Assembly (NCBI RefSeq): GCF_041583195.1
Contig: NZ_JBFHGL010000012.1
Coordinates: forward strand, 1-64,000
DNA from: Sulfurimonas sp.
GTDB lineage: Bacteria; Campylobacterota; Campylobacteria; Campylobacterales; Sulfurimonadaceae
Length of the DNA: 64,000 bases
Direction: 5' to 3'
Position numbers and translations under genes: made by a program. Positions 1 through 10,917 of the stretch are shown here, piece after piece. Position 1 is the first letter of the stretch. The number at the start of each line of letters is the position of its first letter. The notes under the pieces are model-generated. The model worked only from the letters and a program-made list of their open reading frames with translations. It searched no databases and was not told the origin of the DNA.

Positions 1-585
1 ACCTAATAACATGTTGTTAGAACCATTCATTACAGCATGTTTAACAGCAACTTCATCAATTCTTTTGTTTAAGTTAGCTGCTTTACCATCAATACCATCA
101 GCAGTAAGACCGTGACAAACTTTACACTCTGCTAAGAATACTGATTCACCCATCTCTACTAATCTATCACCAGTGATAGAAGCGTATTGAGCATTGTATT
201 TAGCGTTGTGTGCAGCTGCATCTTCATTATACTCACCGATTTGAGAGTAAGCATTTACTGGATAACCAGCTACAAAATACCAGATACCCCAAACAGTTAC
301 TAAGAAGAATGACACTGCCCAACCAAAAGGCAACTCATTGTTATACTCACCAACACCATCCCAGTTCTCTTCCATAAGATCACCAGTAGCTGTATCAGTT
401 TGCATTTGACGAACATACTTGATTACTACAAATACTGTAATAAGTACAAGCGCGATAGCACCAGCAACACCAAGTATATTAACGATATCACCATTTAAAC
501 CACCCTCAGAACCACCAATCGATAGATACGTTAGTAGTAACATTAGAGCCGTGAAGATAATACCACCAAGATAAAGCTTATTCAT
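1..585 (-). CDS. ccoP: cbb3-type cytochrome c oxidase, diheme subunit III (CcoP), N-terminal part
   Basis: This is the electron-entry subunit of the cbb3 oxidase, which passes electrons from soluble cytochrome c to the catalytic subunit. The gene is cut by the left edge of the window; 195 codons are visible. The ATG at 585 follows GGAGAG at a normal distance. The visible protein has an N-terminal membrane segment, a second membrane segment near residues 95-115 (the FGWAVSFFLVTVWG region) and then the first heme c motif, CKVCH, near residue 160. The order and the shared strand with ccoQ, ccoO and ccoN make the call firm. The second CxxCH expected in the family lies outside the window. Confidence 0.95.
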   Translation of the reverse strand, partial: MNKLYLGGIIFTALMLLLTYLSIGGSEGGLNGDIVNILGVAGAIALVLITVFVVIKYVRQMQTDTATGDLMEENWDGVGEYNNELPFGWAVSFFLVTVWGIWYFVAGYPVNAYSQIGEYNEDAAAHNAKYNAQYASITGDRLVEMGESVFLAECKVCHGLTADGIDGKAANLNKRIDEVAVKHAVMNGSNNMLLG

Positions 586-594
586 ATATCTCTC

Positions 595-798
595 CTATTT
601 CTCTTTATCATCTGATATAGCTGATACCGGAGTATCAGTTATATCGTCTTTAAGTGCTAAATTGCCATAGTCTTCATAATCATGCCCATCTGAATCTTTT
701 CTTTTTGTATATAGATGATAAATATATCCATATAAAACAACTACCAATAAAGTAGTTAAGATAAAGTAACCATAAGCTTGAAGTTGTGCAATATCCAC
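595..798 (-). CDS. ccoQ: cbb3-type cytochrome c oxidase small subunit (CcoQ)
   Basis: A 67-residue protein with one membrane segment (about residues 10-27) and a charged, acidic cytoplasmic tail. In the family CcoQ stabilises the cbb3 complex and has no redox centre, which fits the absence of any heme motif here. The start is a GTG at 798, supported by AAAGG six bases upstream. It sits between ccoO (12 bases upstream) and ccoP (9 bases downstream) in the usual operon order. The sequence itself is poorly conserved, so the call rests mainly on size, topology and position. Confidence 0.85.
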   Translation of the reverse strand: MDIAQLQAYGYFILTTLLVVVLYGYIYHLYTKRKDSDGHDYEDYGNLALKDDITDTPVSAISDDKEK

Positions 799-810
799 TT
801 TAAACCTTTA

Positions 811-1503
811 CTATTTTAGACTATTCATGTAAGCGATAATAGCTACAATTTCAGGAATTTTTCCTGCAGCAACCATATCTTTTACATTTTGATCTTTCAT
901 ATCAGCTGCAACTAATTTAGCTTCTTCTAAAGCCATAGCTCTAGCTTCATCTAAAGTAGCACCCATTTTAACAACTTCAGTAGACCCGTCTTTCATAGGT
1001 ACTGGTTTGTTATATGGAACTGAGAACACGTTTGCAACAGTTAACATCTCTGCATAAGCAGTATCAACGTCAGCTTCGTTTTTAAACATCCAAGCATAAC
1101 CTGGCATGATTGAACCTGGAACAACTGAAGCAGGATCTTTCATGTGGTTCTCGTGCCAGTCAGTAGTACGGTAGTTACCTACACGCATTAAATCCGGACC
1201 AGTTCTTTTAGAACCCCATAGGAAAGGACGATCATAAGCATACTCACCACTTAAAGAGTAGTGACCGTAACGGTCAGTTTCTGATTTAAACGGACGAATT
1301 AACTGTGAGTGACATGCATTACAAGAGTTCTTGATATACACGTGGCGTCCAGCTAACTCAAGAGTTGAATAAGGCTTAGTACCAACTAAAGGCTGTGACT
1401 GCTGTGCAAAGTTTGGAAGAATCTCTACTAAACCTGCAAAAGCGATTGTAACGAATACACCAACTGCGAAAAAGAACGGGTGTTTTTCTAACCAATGAAA
1501 CAT
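811..1503 (-). CDS. ccoO: cbb3-type cytochrome c oxidase, monoheme subunit II (CcoO)
   Basis: Membrane-anchored monoheme cytochrome c subunit of the cbb3 terminal oxidase. Residues about 12-30 form the membrane anchor. The heme c motif CNACH lies near residues 58-62, and the axial methionine is probably in the PGSIMPGY segment. At 230 residues it has the usual CcoO length. The start at 1503 has a strong GGAGG. It lies 18 bases downstream of ccoN and is certainly co-transcribed with it. It acts on the periplasmic side, relaying electrons between CcoP and CcoN during microaerobic respiration. Confidence 0.96.
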   Translation of the reverse strand: MFHWLEKHPFFFAVGVFVTIAFAGLVEILPNFAQQSQPLVGTKPYSTLELAGRHVYIKNSCNACHSQLIRPFKSETDRYGHYSLSGEYAYDRPFLWGSKRTGPDLMRVGNYRTTDWHENHMKDPASVVPGSIMPGYAWMFKNEADVDTAYAEMLTVANVFSVPYNKPVPMKDGSTEVVKMGATLDEARAMALEEAKLVAADMKDQNVKDMVAAGKIPEIVAIIAYMNSLK

Positions 1504-1521
1504 AATATAATCCTCCCTTTC

Positions 1522-3000
1522 TTAAGCGCCCATAGGCGAAGCGTTTTGTAGCTCAGACTCTTCAACAGGACGAGCAGACATAGTTTTGTAAATGTTATAA
1601 GCGAACATTAAGAAACCAACTAAGTATAGTAAACCACCGATTCCACGGATAGTATAGTATGGGTGTAATACAGTAACTGTATCGATGAATGAGTAAGCTA
1701 AGTTACCGAACTCATCGTGAGCACGCCACATCATACCTTGAGTGATACCTGCGATCCACATAGAAGTGAAGTATAAAACAACACCTACAGTTTGAATCCA
1801 GAATTGCGCAGCCATTAAAGACTTAGAGTAGATCTCACGTTTGAATACACGTGGAGCCATGTGGAAAAGTGAAGCCATAATCATGAATCCAACCCAACCA
1901 AGAACACCATCGTGAACGTGACCTACGATCCAGTCTGTAAAGTGTGCAATTGCATTAACTGATTTAATTGCTTGAATAGGACCTTCTAATGTTGAGAACA
2001 TATAGAAAGTAGAACCAAGAACCATAAACTTGATTAATGGAGATGCCGCAACTTGTTGCCACTCACCCTTCATTGTAAGAAGCATATTGATCGCTGAACC
2101 CCAAGACGGAAGAATTAAGATTACAGAGAAAATTGAACCCATAGTCTGCATCCAATCTGGAACAGTTGAATAAAGAAGGTGGTGACCACCAGCCCATAGG
2201 TAAACGAACATTAATCCCCAGAAAGAAAGTAATGATAATTTATAAGAATAGATAGCTTGACCTGATTCTTTTGGTAAGAAGTAGTAGATCATTGCAACGA
2301 TAGGCACTGTAAAACCAAATGCAACCGCATTGTGTCCATACCACCACTCAACTAATGCATCATTTGTACCAGCGTACATAGATACTGAGTGCCACCAGTT
2401 ACCAATTCCACCTGAAGCGAAATAAGTAGGTACTTCCATATTGTTAAATAAGTAAAGCATTGCTATACCTAAGAAACATGCAATGTAATACCAAACTGAA
2501 ATATATAATGATTTTTCACGACGGATACCGATAAGACCGAAGATGCTTAAACCAAATAAAACCCATACAACAACAACAGCGATGTCGATTGGCCATTCAA
2601 ACTCAGCATACTCTTTTGATGTAGTAACACCTGCGAATAGTGAAACAACAACTGCTACAACTACTAATAGGTATAACCAAAAGTGTAATTTTCCTAAAAA
2701 CATCAAAAAGCCTGACTCTGCCATTGATACTTTTAAAACACGCTGACCAACATAATACCAAGTAGCAAAAATACCACTTAGTGTAAAACCAAAGATTACT
2801 GCATCTGTGTGCAGTGGACGAAGACGACTGTAGTTAGTGTATTCCGCAAGACCCTCACCTAGAACTAAGTTTAGTTCAGGAAACGCTAGTTGAAATGCTA
2901 AGATTACACCGATTAACATACCAACAGCTCCTAAAAGAACTGTAGTTAGCATGAACATCTTTGCAACTGTATAGTCGTACTCTAATGGACGATTCTCCAT
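1522..3000 (-). CDS. ccoN: cbb3-type cytochrome c oxidase catalytic subunit I (CcoN)
   Basis: Catalytic heme-copper oxidase subunit that reduces oxygen to water and pumps protons in the inner membrane. The family ligands are visible: RPLH (low-spin heme), WWYGHNAVAFG (Cu-B histidine), GGHHLLYS (two Cu-B histidines) and IVGHVHDG (heme ligands). The reading frame stays open to 3051, but the ATG at 3000 follows a perfect AGGAGG and gives the usual N-terminus MENRPLEYDYT, so I place the start there. It is the first gene of ccoNOQP. The high oxygen affinity of this enzyme class fits a microaerophile. Confidence 0.97.
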   Translation of the reverse strand: MENRPLEYDYTVAKMFMLTTVLLGAVGMLIGVILAFQLAFPELNLVLGEGLAEYTNYSRLRPLHTDAVIFGFTLSGIFATWYYVGQRVLKVSMAESGFLMFLGKLHFWLYLLVVVAVVVSLFAGVTTSKEYAEFEWPIDIAVVVVWVLFGLSIFGLIGIRREKSLYISVWYYIACFLGIAMLYLFNNMEVPTYFASGGIGNWWHSVSMYAGTNDALVEWWYGHNAVAFGFTVPIVAMIYYFLPKESGQAIYSYKLSLLSFWGLMFVYLWAGGHHLLYSTVPDWMQTMGSIFSVILILPSWGSAINMLLTMKGEWQQVAASPLIKFMVLGSTFYMFSTLEGPIQAIKSVNAIAHFTDWIVGHVHDGVLGWVGFMIMASLFHMAPRVFKREIYSKSLMAAQFWIQTVGVVLYFTSMWIAGITQGMMWRAHDEFGNLAYSFIDTVTVLHPYYTIRGIGGLLYLVGFLMFAYNIYKTMSARPVEESELQNASPMGA

Positions 3001-3204
3001 ATATAGCCTCCTTAAAGATTCAAAGCAATTATGTCTAAAAATTTTCCACAAATATAATTAGACTAATTAACGACAATATACTATCAACTAAAAAATTCAA
3101 TAAATCTTAAATTCTATACTTTTTAGATATAAATTTGTAAATTTATTATCTTTTTGTTTACTTTTGTAATTTTATTTTATTTTAAGAAAAGAAGCAGAAT
3201 AAGA

Positions 3205-3228
3205 AGAACTTATCTTTTGATAAGTTCT
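3205..3228 (-). terminator. Intrinsic terminator at the end of carA
   Basis: A perfect 10-bp inverted repeat (AGAACTTATC / GATAAGTTCT) with a TTTT loop. On the minus strand it is followed by a T-rich, not purely T, stretch. It overlaps the last codons and stop of carA and would end the seven-gene operon running from 9152. The stem is strong; the T tract is interrupted. Confidence 0.6.
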
Positions 3229-4346
3229 AAGAAGCTTGAGAATATGTATCTACTCTCTTTAGGTCCTGGTGAAGACTCTGGGTGATGCTGTACTGAGAAT
3301 ATTGGAGAGTCATTATATTTTAAACCCTCTATTGTATTATCAAAAAGGTTAGAGTGTGTAACTTCTGCGATTTCAATAATATTATCCGGTACATTATAGT
3401 TATGGTTTTGTGCAGTGATCTCAACTAGACCTGTTTTTTCATTTTTAACAGGGTGATTACCACCGTGGTGACCAAATTTTAGTTTATATGTATCATATCC
3501 GTGTGAGATAGATAAAAGCTGGTGACCAAGACAAATACCAAACATAGGAACTTTTGCAGATATAAGCTTTTTAATCTGCTCTTGCTCTTTTTTTAGAACT
3601 AAAGGATCTCCTGGTCCGTTTGATAAAAACACACCGTCTATCTCTTTGTTTGTATACTTCTCTATTAAGTTGTCTGCAGAAAAGTCATTAGGTATTACTT
3701 CAACTTCCAAACCTGCACTAACTAATTCATTTAATATGTTTCTTTTAACACCAAAGTCAATTGCTACTATTTTTGCTTTTGCTTCAGGTGCAGTTTCGTA
3801 TTCAAATTCAACTTTTGAATACGTTGATTGCGTATGTTTATAAGCTGTTTTGGTACTAACTTGCTCGATGTAGTTTACGTCTTCAATTCTAGGACTAGAT
3901 TCAAGAACTTTTTTTAGCTCTTCTTTATCACTGATCTCAGTAGATGCAATCATCATCATAGCACCCTCTGCTCTTAGCATTTTAGTAAGATATCTAGTGT
4001 CTATATCACAAATACCCATAACACCGTGTTCTTTTAAAAATGCGTCAAGTGAGCCTTCTGAACGAAAACTTGAATGGCGTTTTTGATACTTACGAACTAT
4101 CATACCTTTAGCATGTGCTTTCGAGCTTTCCATATCCTGGCTATTTACACCTACATTTCCAATCTCAGGCATAGTAAAAGTTACAAATTGACCAGCGTAA
4201 GACGGATCACTCATAACCTCTTGATATCCTGTTAGTGATGTGTTAAAAACGATCTCACCTACTGATGTTGTATCTGCACCGAAACTGTTTGCCTCTAAAT
4301 AAGTGCCGTTTTCAAGATAAATATATACTTTTTTTATATCTACCAT
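3210..4346 (-). CDS. carA: Carbamoyl-phosphate synthase small (glutaminase) subunit
   Basis: Releases ammonia from glutamine for the large subunit CarB, feeding arginine and pyrimidine synthesis. The N-terminal CPSase small-chain domain (about 5-140; GYQEVMSDPSYAGQ) is followed by a class I glutamine amidotransferase domain. That domain carries the nucleophile motif FGICLGHQ and the His/Glu pair in QHHPESSPGP. At 378 residues it has the family length. The ATG overlaps the stop of the upstream DUF507 gene by one base (TAATG), which suggests translational coupling. carB is not in the window. Confidence 0.97.
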   Translation of the reverse strand: MVDIKKVYIYLENGTYLEANSFGADTTSVGEIVFNTSLTGYQEVMSDPSYAGQFVTFTMPEIGNVGVNSQDMESSKAHAKGMIVRKYQKRHSSFRSEGSLDAFLKEHGVMGICDIDTRYLTKMLRAEGAMMMIASTEISDKEELKKVLESSPRIEDVNYIEQVSTKTAYKHTQSTYSKVEFEYETAPEAKAKIVAIDFGVKRNILNELVSAGLEVEVIPNDFSADNLIEKYTNKEIDGVFLSNGPGDPLVLKKEQEQIKKLISAKVPMFGICLGHQLLSISHGYDTYKLKFGHHGGNHPVKNEKTGLVEITAQNHNYNVPDNIIEIAEVTHSNLFDNTIEGLKYNDSPIFSVQHHPESSPGPKESRYIFSSFLELIKR

Positions 4347-4897
4347 TATTGCATTCCTCTCTTAGCCATCTCTTCACGATAAATTTTTTCATAAAGGATC
4401 TCAAATTCATCGGTTCCTGGAATATAATGCTTTTTATATGAACGAATCTTGTCCATTACAGCATCATCAACTTCGCTAGCATCTGCAATAAATGAAGTTA
4501 TTGAGTTGAAAATGATATTTTTAATTCTGTTTTCTGAAACTTCAAAGTGAATCAAATCTTCTTCATACAACTCATCTAAAATTTTGTGCGATATATCAGA
4601 GTAACGCTCTTCATAATTTAGAATAACATCATATTCAGGTGCAAGCTTTTTCTTAATCATGAAGAAAAGTTGACGTTCATCAACAAGATTGAACTCTATC
4701 TCTTCTTCATTATCTTCACATATCTCGCGAACTTTTTCATCAAGTGCCATCTCTTTTTTAACACTTTCAGTTAATATTTTTTCAGCCTCACTGCTTACAG
4801 CTTCAAGCCCTTTGGTCATAGTAACTGCACCACTTTTATTTAAATCAACTGCTATTTTAGAACAAATATGGGGGATAGTTTTTAGCGAAATTTTCAT
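4346..4897 (-). CDS. DUF507 family protein
   Basis: A 183-residue, charged, helical protein of the DUF507 family, function unknown. It seems to contain two related halves: the segment beginning MKISLKTIPHICSK resembles the start of the domain, and a second copy follows after about residue 80. The frame is open to 4912 only through a TTG; the ATG at 4897 has TGAGG nine bases upstream and is preferred. The same gene lies between motE-like and carA genes in Campylobacter (the Cj1494-Cj1498 region, from memory). The neighbours do not explain its role. Confidence 0.8.
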   Translation of the reverse strand: MKISLKTIPHICSKIAVDLNKSGAVTMTKGLEAVSSEAEKILTESVKKEMALDEKVREICEDNEEEIEFNLVDERQLFFMIKKKLAPEYDVILNYEERYSDISHKILDELYEEDLIHFEVSENRIKNIIFNSITSFIADASEVDDAVMDKIRSYKKHYIPGTDEFEILYEKIYREEMAKRGMQ

Positions 4898-4969
4898 GAC
4901 GTTCAGCCTCAAAATAAATTAAATTCACGCATTTTACTATAATTTAGGTTAGAAAGTGTTTAGGCGAGA

Positions 4970-5479
4970 TTATTTTGCTAAAAGAAGAGTTAATTCACTA
5001 CCTTTTTTAGGATCCATTTTAGATAATATCTTCCCTACCGTTTTTGGTTTTAAAGATGATAATATGTCGGCTGCATCTTGCACTTCCATATCTGATAATA
5101 TACTTGCGGCTGAGGCTGCTTTCATTTTTGCAAATGTTTGAGCAACTTTATCCATTTTAATGCTTGTAAGTTTTTCTAAAATAGCCTTATTTTCATCTAA
5201 CATTTTTTTAATATTAGCTTCTTTTTCAGTGATCTCTTGTCTTTTTGCTTCAACTACTTCAGCTTCGTAATCGACTTTTCTTTTTTTATCTTTTAGCAGA
5301 TCTTCAGTAGCATTTTTTAAAGCTTCCAAAGCTTGTTTTTGCTCATCTATACGTTCTAATTCAATTAAAAGTTCACTTTTTCTAGCTTTAAAAATCTCGC
5401 TACATTCAAAAAGTTTTTCACTTGTTTCAATAGCAAAAACATGACTTACAATAACTAAAAAAACAACCAATAATCTCAT
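4970..5479 (-). CDS. MotE-like periplasmic/flagellar motor coiled-coil protein
   Basis: A 169-residue secreted or membrane-anchored protein: a hydrophobic signal segment (about 1-16), a long charged coiled coil (about 30-110), then a compact helical domain. That domain (AKMKAASAASILSDM...AADILSSLKPK) resembles the MgtE N-terminal fold. This architecture matches MotE, the chaperone of the flagellar stator protein MotC. Position next to fliJ supports a flagellar role. A Campylobacter homologue (Cj1496c) was reported as a glycoprotein affecting invasion. The second ATG (5479) is chosen because AGAGG lies six bases upstream; the ATG at 5485 would leave no spacer. Confidence 0.75.
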   Translation of the reverse strand: MRLLVVFLVIVSHVFAIETSEKLFECSEIFKARKSELLIELERIDEQKQALEALKNATEDLLKDKKRKVDYEAEVVEAKRQEITEKEANIKKMLDENKAILEKLTSIKMDKVAQTFAKMKAASAASILSDMEVQDAADILSSLKPKTVGKILSKMDPKKGSELTLLLAK

Positions 5480-5493
5480 AAACATCCTCTTCT

Positions 5494-5913
5494 TTATCTA
5501 TATTCTTTACCATAAGTCATAAGTGCAACTTCATCAAGATCTTTTGCCTCTTTAACTTTTAATTCTTTTTGATACTTCTTAATCTCTTCTAGATCTAAAT
5601 ATTTATACTTCTCGTACTCTATCATATCTTTTTTAAATTGGTTCTTAGCATCATCTAGTTGATCTCTTGCAAAATTAACCCAGTTTTTATTATTATCTAT
5701 TAGATCTCTTTGACTTGAAAGGAGCCTTCTTGAAGCTAGAAGGTCGTTAATATTTCCAGAACTAGGCTGTTCTATATCTTCTAAAAATTCATATGAATTT
5801 TTTAATGCCTCTATAGCATTATTTAATTCAGCATTTTTTTGCTGAACTAGACGCTCACTTCTGTCCATTGTACTCTTTTTAAGTTTTACAAGTGGAGAGT
5901 AGCGCGTTTTCAT
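5494..5913 (-). CDS. fliJ: FliJ-like flagellar export coiled-coil protein
   Basis: A 139-residue, almost wholly helical and charged protein without membrane segments. In flagellar type III export FliJ is the coiled-coil stalk in the FliI ATPase ring. The evidence is length, coiled-coil composition, the basic N-terminus (MKTRYSPLVKLKK, typical of FliJ), and the conserved neighbourhood purA-fliJ-motE. FliJ is poorly conserved, so this rests on architecture and context. It lies 18 bases after purA and 14 bases before the MotE-like gene. Confidence 0.7.
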   Translation of the reverse strand: MKTRYSPLVKLKKSTMDRSERLVQQKNAELNNAIEALKNSYEFLEDIEQPSSGNINDLLASRRLLSSQRDLIDNNKNWVNFARDQLDDAKNQFKKDMIEYEKYKYLDLEEIKKYQKELKVKEAKDLDEVALMTYGKEYR

Positions 5914-5931
5914 TGCATCTAGTCCTTTGTT

Positions 5932-8039
<2,108 letters not shown>

Positions 8040-8042
8040 ATC

Positions 8043-9152
8043 TTAATCCACACCTAAAAAACCGCTATTGAAAACTTTGTTTGCAGTTCCATCATATTCT
8101 CTTCTACCTAGCTTGTGAAGAGCCAACTCTACTGCATTAACAACCCATGCAATCTCATATGGTTGAATTAAACCCATTTGATTAATGCGGAAAATTTTAC
8201 CTTTTAAATGATCCTGACCACCTGCTACATTAACGCCGTAATCTTCTTTTAGGATCTTTCTGATCTCATTGGCATTTTCATCATCTATAGTTGTCATAGA
8301 TTTTGCAGCTTCTTTTGGATATATGTGAAGACCGATAGCTTCAAGTGCGCGTCTTACAGATTTTGCACGGCAAGCTGTCTCACCATAAAGTTTAGTTAAA
8401 CCGCCTCTAGCTTCAATAGTTTCTAAAATCTCTAATAAACCGATAATCAAAGTTGTAGCTGCAGTATATGCAGTAGTATTTTGACGCTGCTTTTTGATCT
8501 CGCTTGCTAGGTTTAAGTAATAACCTTTACCCTCACCAATCTTTTCAATCGCAGCATTTGATAAACCTATGATTGCAAGTCCCGGAGGAAGCATAAGAGC
8601 TTTTTGACTTCCTGCAATTAGTGCATCAATATTCGTAACATCGATCTTCTCAACACCAACAGCAGTAATACCATCAGCAATGATCATAATGTTTGGATTG
8701 ATCTCTTTTGCAGCTTTAGCTATCTCTTCTACCGGATGACGAAGTCCACCCGCAGACTCACTAATCTGAACAGCTATCGCATCGATCTCAGGATTAGCTT
8801 TTAAAACTTCCGTGATCTCTTCAACACTAACAGGAGTATCCCATTCATTTTTAATCTCTATAGAACCAAGTCCGTAAGCTTTTGCTATCTTTCCAAAACG
8901 CTCACCGAACTTACCGCTGTTTACATTTAAAAGCGTAGAGTGACACATGTTAATAACTGCTGCTTCCATAGCTCCTGTCCCGCTTGATGCGATCATAACT
9001 ACTTCATCAGTTTTAAAAAGATTAAAAAGATGCTTACGCGTCTTTTCAAAAATAGCTTCAAATTCAGGTGTACGGTGGTGCATTGTCTCATCAGACATAG
9101 CATTACGAACATTTTGTGGTACTGGAGTTGGTCCAGGTGTAAAAAGTAACAT
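8043..9152 (-). CDS. Class V aminotransferase (alanine-glyoxylate / serine-pyruvate type)
   Basis: A PLP-dependent aminotransferase of fold type I, class V, 369 residues. It starts with the typical MLLFTPGPTPVP and has the PLP-binding ASSGTGAME, the aspartate in IIADGITAVG, and the Schiff-base lysine in AGSQKALMLPPG. Nearest named relatives are alanine-glyoxylate and serine-pyruvate aminotransferases. Substrate cannot be settled from sequence; phosphoserine aminotransferase is less likely. It is the first gene of the operon that ends with carA; AGGA precedes the start. Confidence 0.85.
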   Translation of the reverse strand: MLLFTPGPTPVPQNVRNAMSDETMHHRTPEFEAIFEKTRKHLFNLFKTDEVVMIASSGTGAMEAAVINMCHSTLLNVNSGKFGERFGKIAKAYGLGSIEIKNEWDTPVSVEEITEVLKANPEIDAIAVQISESAGGLRHPVEEIAKAAKEINPNIMIIADGITAVGVEKIDVTNIDALIAGSQKALMLPPGLAIIGLSNAAIEKIGEGKGYYLNLASEIKKQRQNTTAYTAATTLIIGLLEILETIEARGGLTKLYGETACRAKSVRRALEAIGLHIYPKEAAKSMTTIDDENANEIRKILKEDYGVNVAGGQDHLKGKIFRINQMGLIQPYEIAWVVNAVELALHKLGRREYDGTANKVFNSGFLGVD

Positions 9153-9282
9153 TTAATTTCCTACTTACAAGTTTAATAAAAAAACCTCGTATTATATCAA
9201 AATATGTTTAAGTAACTATTATTAACCGCTTTTAGTTATGTTAAAATAGCAAAAAATTTAAGCCGTGAGTGTAAGGTTATAT

Positions 9283-10053
9283 ATGACAATATTAGATTCT
9301 ATTATTTTAGGTATTATAGAGGGTTTTACGGAATTTCTTCCAATCTCATCGACTGGACACTTAATTGTAGCCAGTGAATTTTTAGGGATAAATCAAACAA
9401 ATGTAACAAAAGCTTATGAGGTAATCATACAGTTTGCTGCCATTCTTGCCGTATTTTTTAACTACAGAGATAAATTCCATGTAAGTAAAATCCCACTTTG
9501 GACAAAAGTTTTTATAGCTTTTTTACCTATCGGAGCTATTGGTTATATATTTTCAGATCAGATAAAAGCAATGTTTAGCCTAGAAATAGTTGCTACAATG
9601 TTTATAGTTGGAGGAATTATATTTTTGCTTGTCGAGAAGTTTTTTATACCGCATGAGAAAACTATGCTTGATGATATAGAAAAAATAAGCATGAAACAAA
9701 CACTATGGATCGGTTTTGCACAGGTTTTTGCACTGATTCCAGGTACCAGTCGTGCTGGTTCTACCATTATCGGTGCGCTCCTTGTAGGTCTTAGTCGTCG
9801 TGCCAGTGCCGAGTTTAGTTTTTTACTTGCATTTCCTGTTATGTGTGCCGTTACTGGCTACGATCTGCTAAAGCACTATAAAGAGTTTACTGATGAGTCG
9901 CTTATCACTTTGGGAATAGGTTTTATAGTCTCTTTTATAGTGGCTTATCTAACCATAAAACTCTTCTTGGTTTTTTTAGAAAAATTCACGTTTGTAGCTT
10001 TTGGAGTTTATAGAATTTTATTCGGAATATCACTTTTAATATTTTTTAACTAA
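9283..10053 (+). CDS. uppP: Undecaprenyl-diphosphatase (UppP/BacA)
   Basis: An inner-membrane enzyme that recycles undecaprenyl diphosphate to the monophosphate carrier used in cell-wall synthesis. Both family motifs are visible: [18 protein letters not shown] near the N-terminus and [17 protein letters not shown] in the second half. It has about seven to eight hydrophobic segments and 256 residues. The frame is open from a GTG at 9265, but the ATG at 9283 has AAGG six bases upstream and gives the usual N-terminus. It is the only annotated long gene on this strand between divergent and convergent neighbours. Confidence 0.96.
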   Translation: MTILDSIILGIIEGFTEFLPISSTGHLIVASEFLGINQTNVTKAYEVIIQFAAILAVFFNYRDKFHVSKIPLWTKVFIAFLPIGAIGYIFSDQIKAMFSLEIVATMFIVGGIIFLLVEKFFIPHEKTMLDDIEKISMKQTLWIGFAQVFALIPGTSRAGSTIIGALLVGLSRRASAEFSFLLAFPVMCAVTGYDLLKHYKEFTDESLITLGIGFIVSFIVAYLTIKLFLVFLEKFTFVAFGVYRILFGISLLIFFN

Positions 10054-10107
10054 TGGAATATTTTTTGCTTGTTTATCCTTGACATTTGTCTATATTAGGA
10101 GGATATC

Positions 10108-10200
10108 ATGCAAACTTTAAGCAGATATAACAACCAAATACAAAGTATTATAGAGAGATTAGAAGAATCTTTTTATGATTTAAGTCGCAAATTTTTGTAA
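10108..10200 (+). CDS. Putative 30-residue small protein with heptad pattern
   Basis: A short open frame with a textbook ribosome-binding site (AGGAGG, five bases before ATG). It starts 54 bases after uppP and ends before the convergent rdgB. The peptide is one amphipathic helix candidate: Leu/Ile at positions 4, 11, 18 and 25 form a heptad register, with Ile14/15, Phe22 and Phe29 as the second hydrophobic position. No clear -10 box of its own was found, so it may be translated from the uppP transcript. No family recognised. It could be a small membrane-surface protein or a chance frame; the strong SD favours translation. Confidence 0.45.
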   Translation: MQTLSRYNNQIQSIIERLEESFYDLSRKFL

Positions 10201-10237
10201 AAAAAGCCTTATTTAAAATGGATTGATTATTGGCTAT

Positions 10238-10257
10238 AACTCCAAGGATGGAGTTTT
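10238..10257. terminator. Weak hairpin between convergent uppP region and rdgB
   Basis: A 6-bp inverted repeat (AACTCC / GGAGTT) with a 6-base loop, followed on the plus strand by TTATTA and lying four bases from the rdgB stop. Its place between convergent units suggests a terminator, but the T tract is short on both strands. Confidence 0.35.
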
Positions 10258-10258
10258 A

Positions 10259-10846
10259 TTATAATGTTTTTATAATTTTTTTTGCCAGTGCAAGTGCTTT
10301 TGAGCGGTGTGATAACTTTTTCTTTATCTCATCATCCAACTCACCTAAAGTTTTATCAAAACCTAACGGTATAAACATAGGATCATAACCAAAACCGCCA
10401 TCACCAATAGCTTTTGTTAAAGCTGTACCATACATCCAACCATGAACTGAATACTCTGCATCTTTTGTAACTATAGCTATTGCAGCAGTATAGTGAGCAG
10501 GACTTGAATCGAAACCTTTTTCTTTTATTGCTTCTATCAGTTTATACAGATTATCTTTATCGTTTGCATCTGCTCCAGCATATCTTGCACTATATATTCC
10601 AGGAGCACCATCAAGTACATCTACACTAATCCCACTATCATCTGCTATAACTATCACATCTTCATCATTCAGTGCTTTAAAAACAGCTCTTGCTTTTATA
10701 AGAGCATTTTCTTTGAAAGTATCTCCATCTTCAATTATTTCAAACTCATCTATAAGCTCACTGTACGGTACAACTTCATGATCTTCGCATAGTGCTTTGA
10801 TCTCTCTTACTTTACCTTTATTCCCCGTTGCCAAAACTAATTTCAA
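10259..10846 (-). CDS. rdgB: XTP/dITP (non-canonical purine NTP) pyrophosphatase
   Basis: Hydrolyses ITP, dITP and XTP to monophosphates so that deaminated purines are not built into nucleic acids. The Ham1/RdgB signatures are clear: LATGNKGKVREI at the start, ENALIKAR, IADDSGISVDVLDGAPGIYSARYAG in the middle and GGFGYDPMFIP near residue 150, then SHRSKALA at the end. At 195 residues it is the family length. It is divergent from the MFS transporter gene, with a 71-base region between the two starts. Confidence 0.96.
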   Translation of the reverse strand: MKLVLATGNKGKVREIKALCEDHEVVPYSELIDEFEIIEDGDTFKENALIKARAVFKALNDEDVIVIADDSGISVDVLDGAPGIYSARYAGADANDKDNLYKLIEAIKEKGFDSSPAHYTAAIAIVTKDAEYSVHGWMYGTALTKAIGDGGFGYDPMFIPLGFDKTLGELDDEIKKKLSHRSKALALAKKIIKTL

Positions 10847-10917
10847 AATAAAGCCTTTATTTATATCTTTTTATTATAATTTTGAAATTATACCAATCAC
10901 ATTTATATAGGATTCTT

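Noticed and set aside
2543-2746. Plus-strand frame inside ccoN
   Set aside because: Low-complexity Thr-rich shadow of the CcoN reading frame, no SD.
4956-5141. Plus-strand frame opposite the MotE-like gene
   Set aside because: No SD and no recognisable product; it mirrors the coiled-coil gene.
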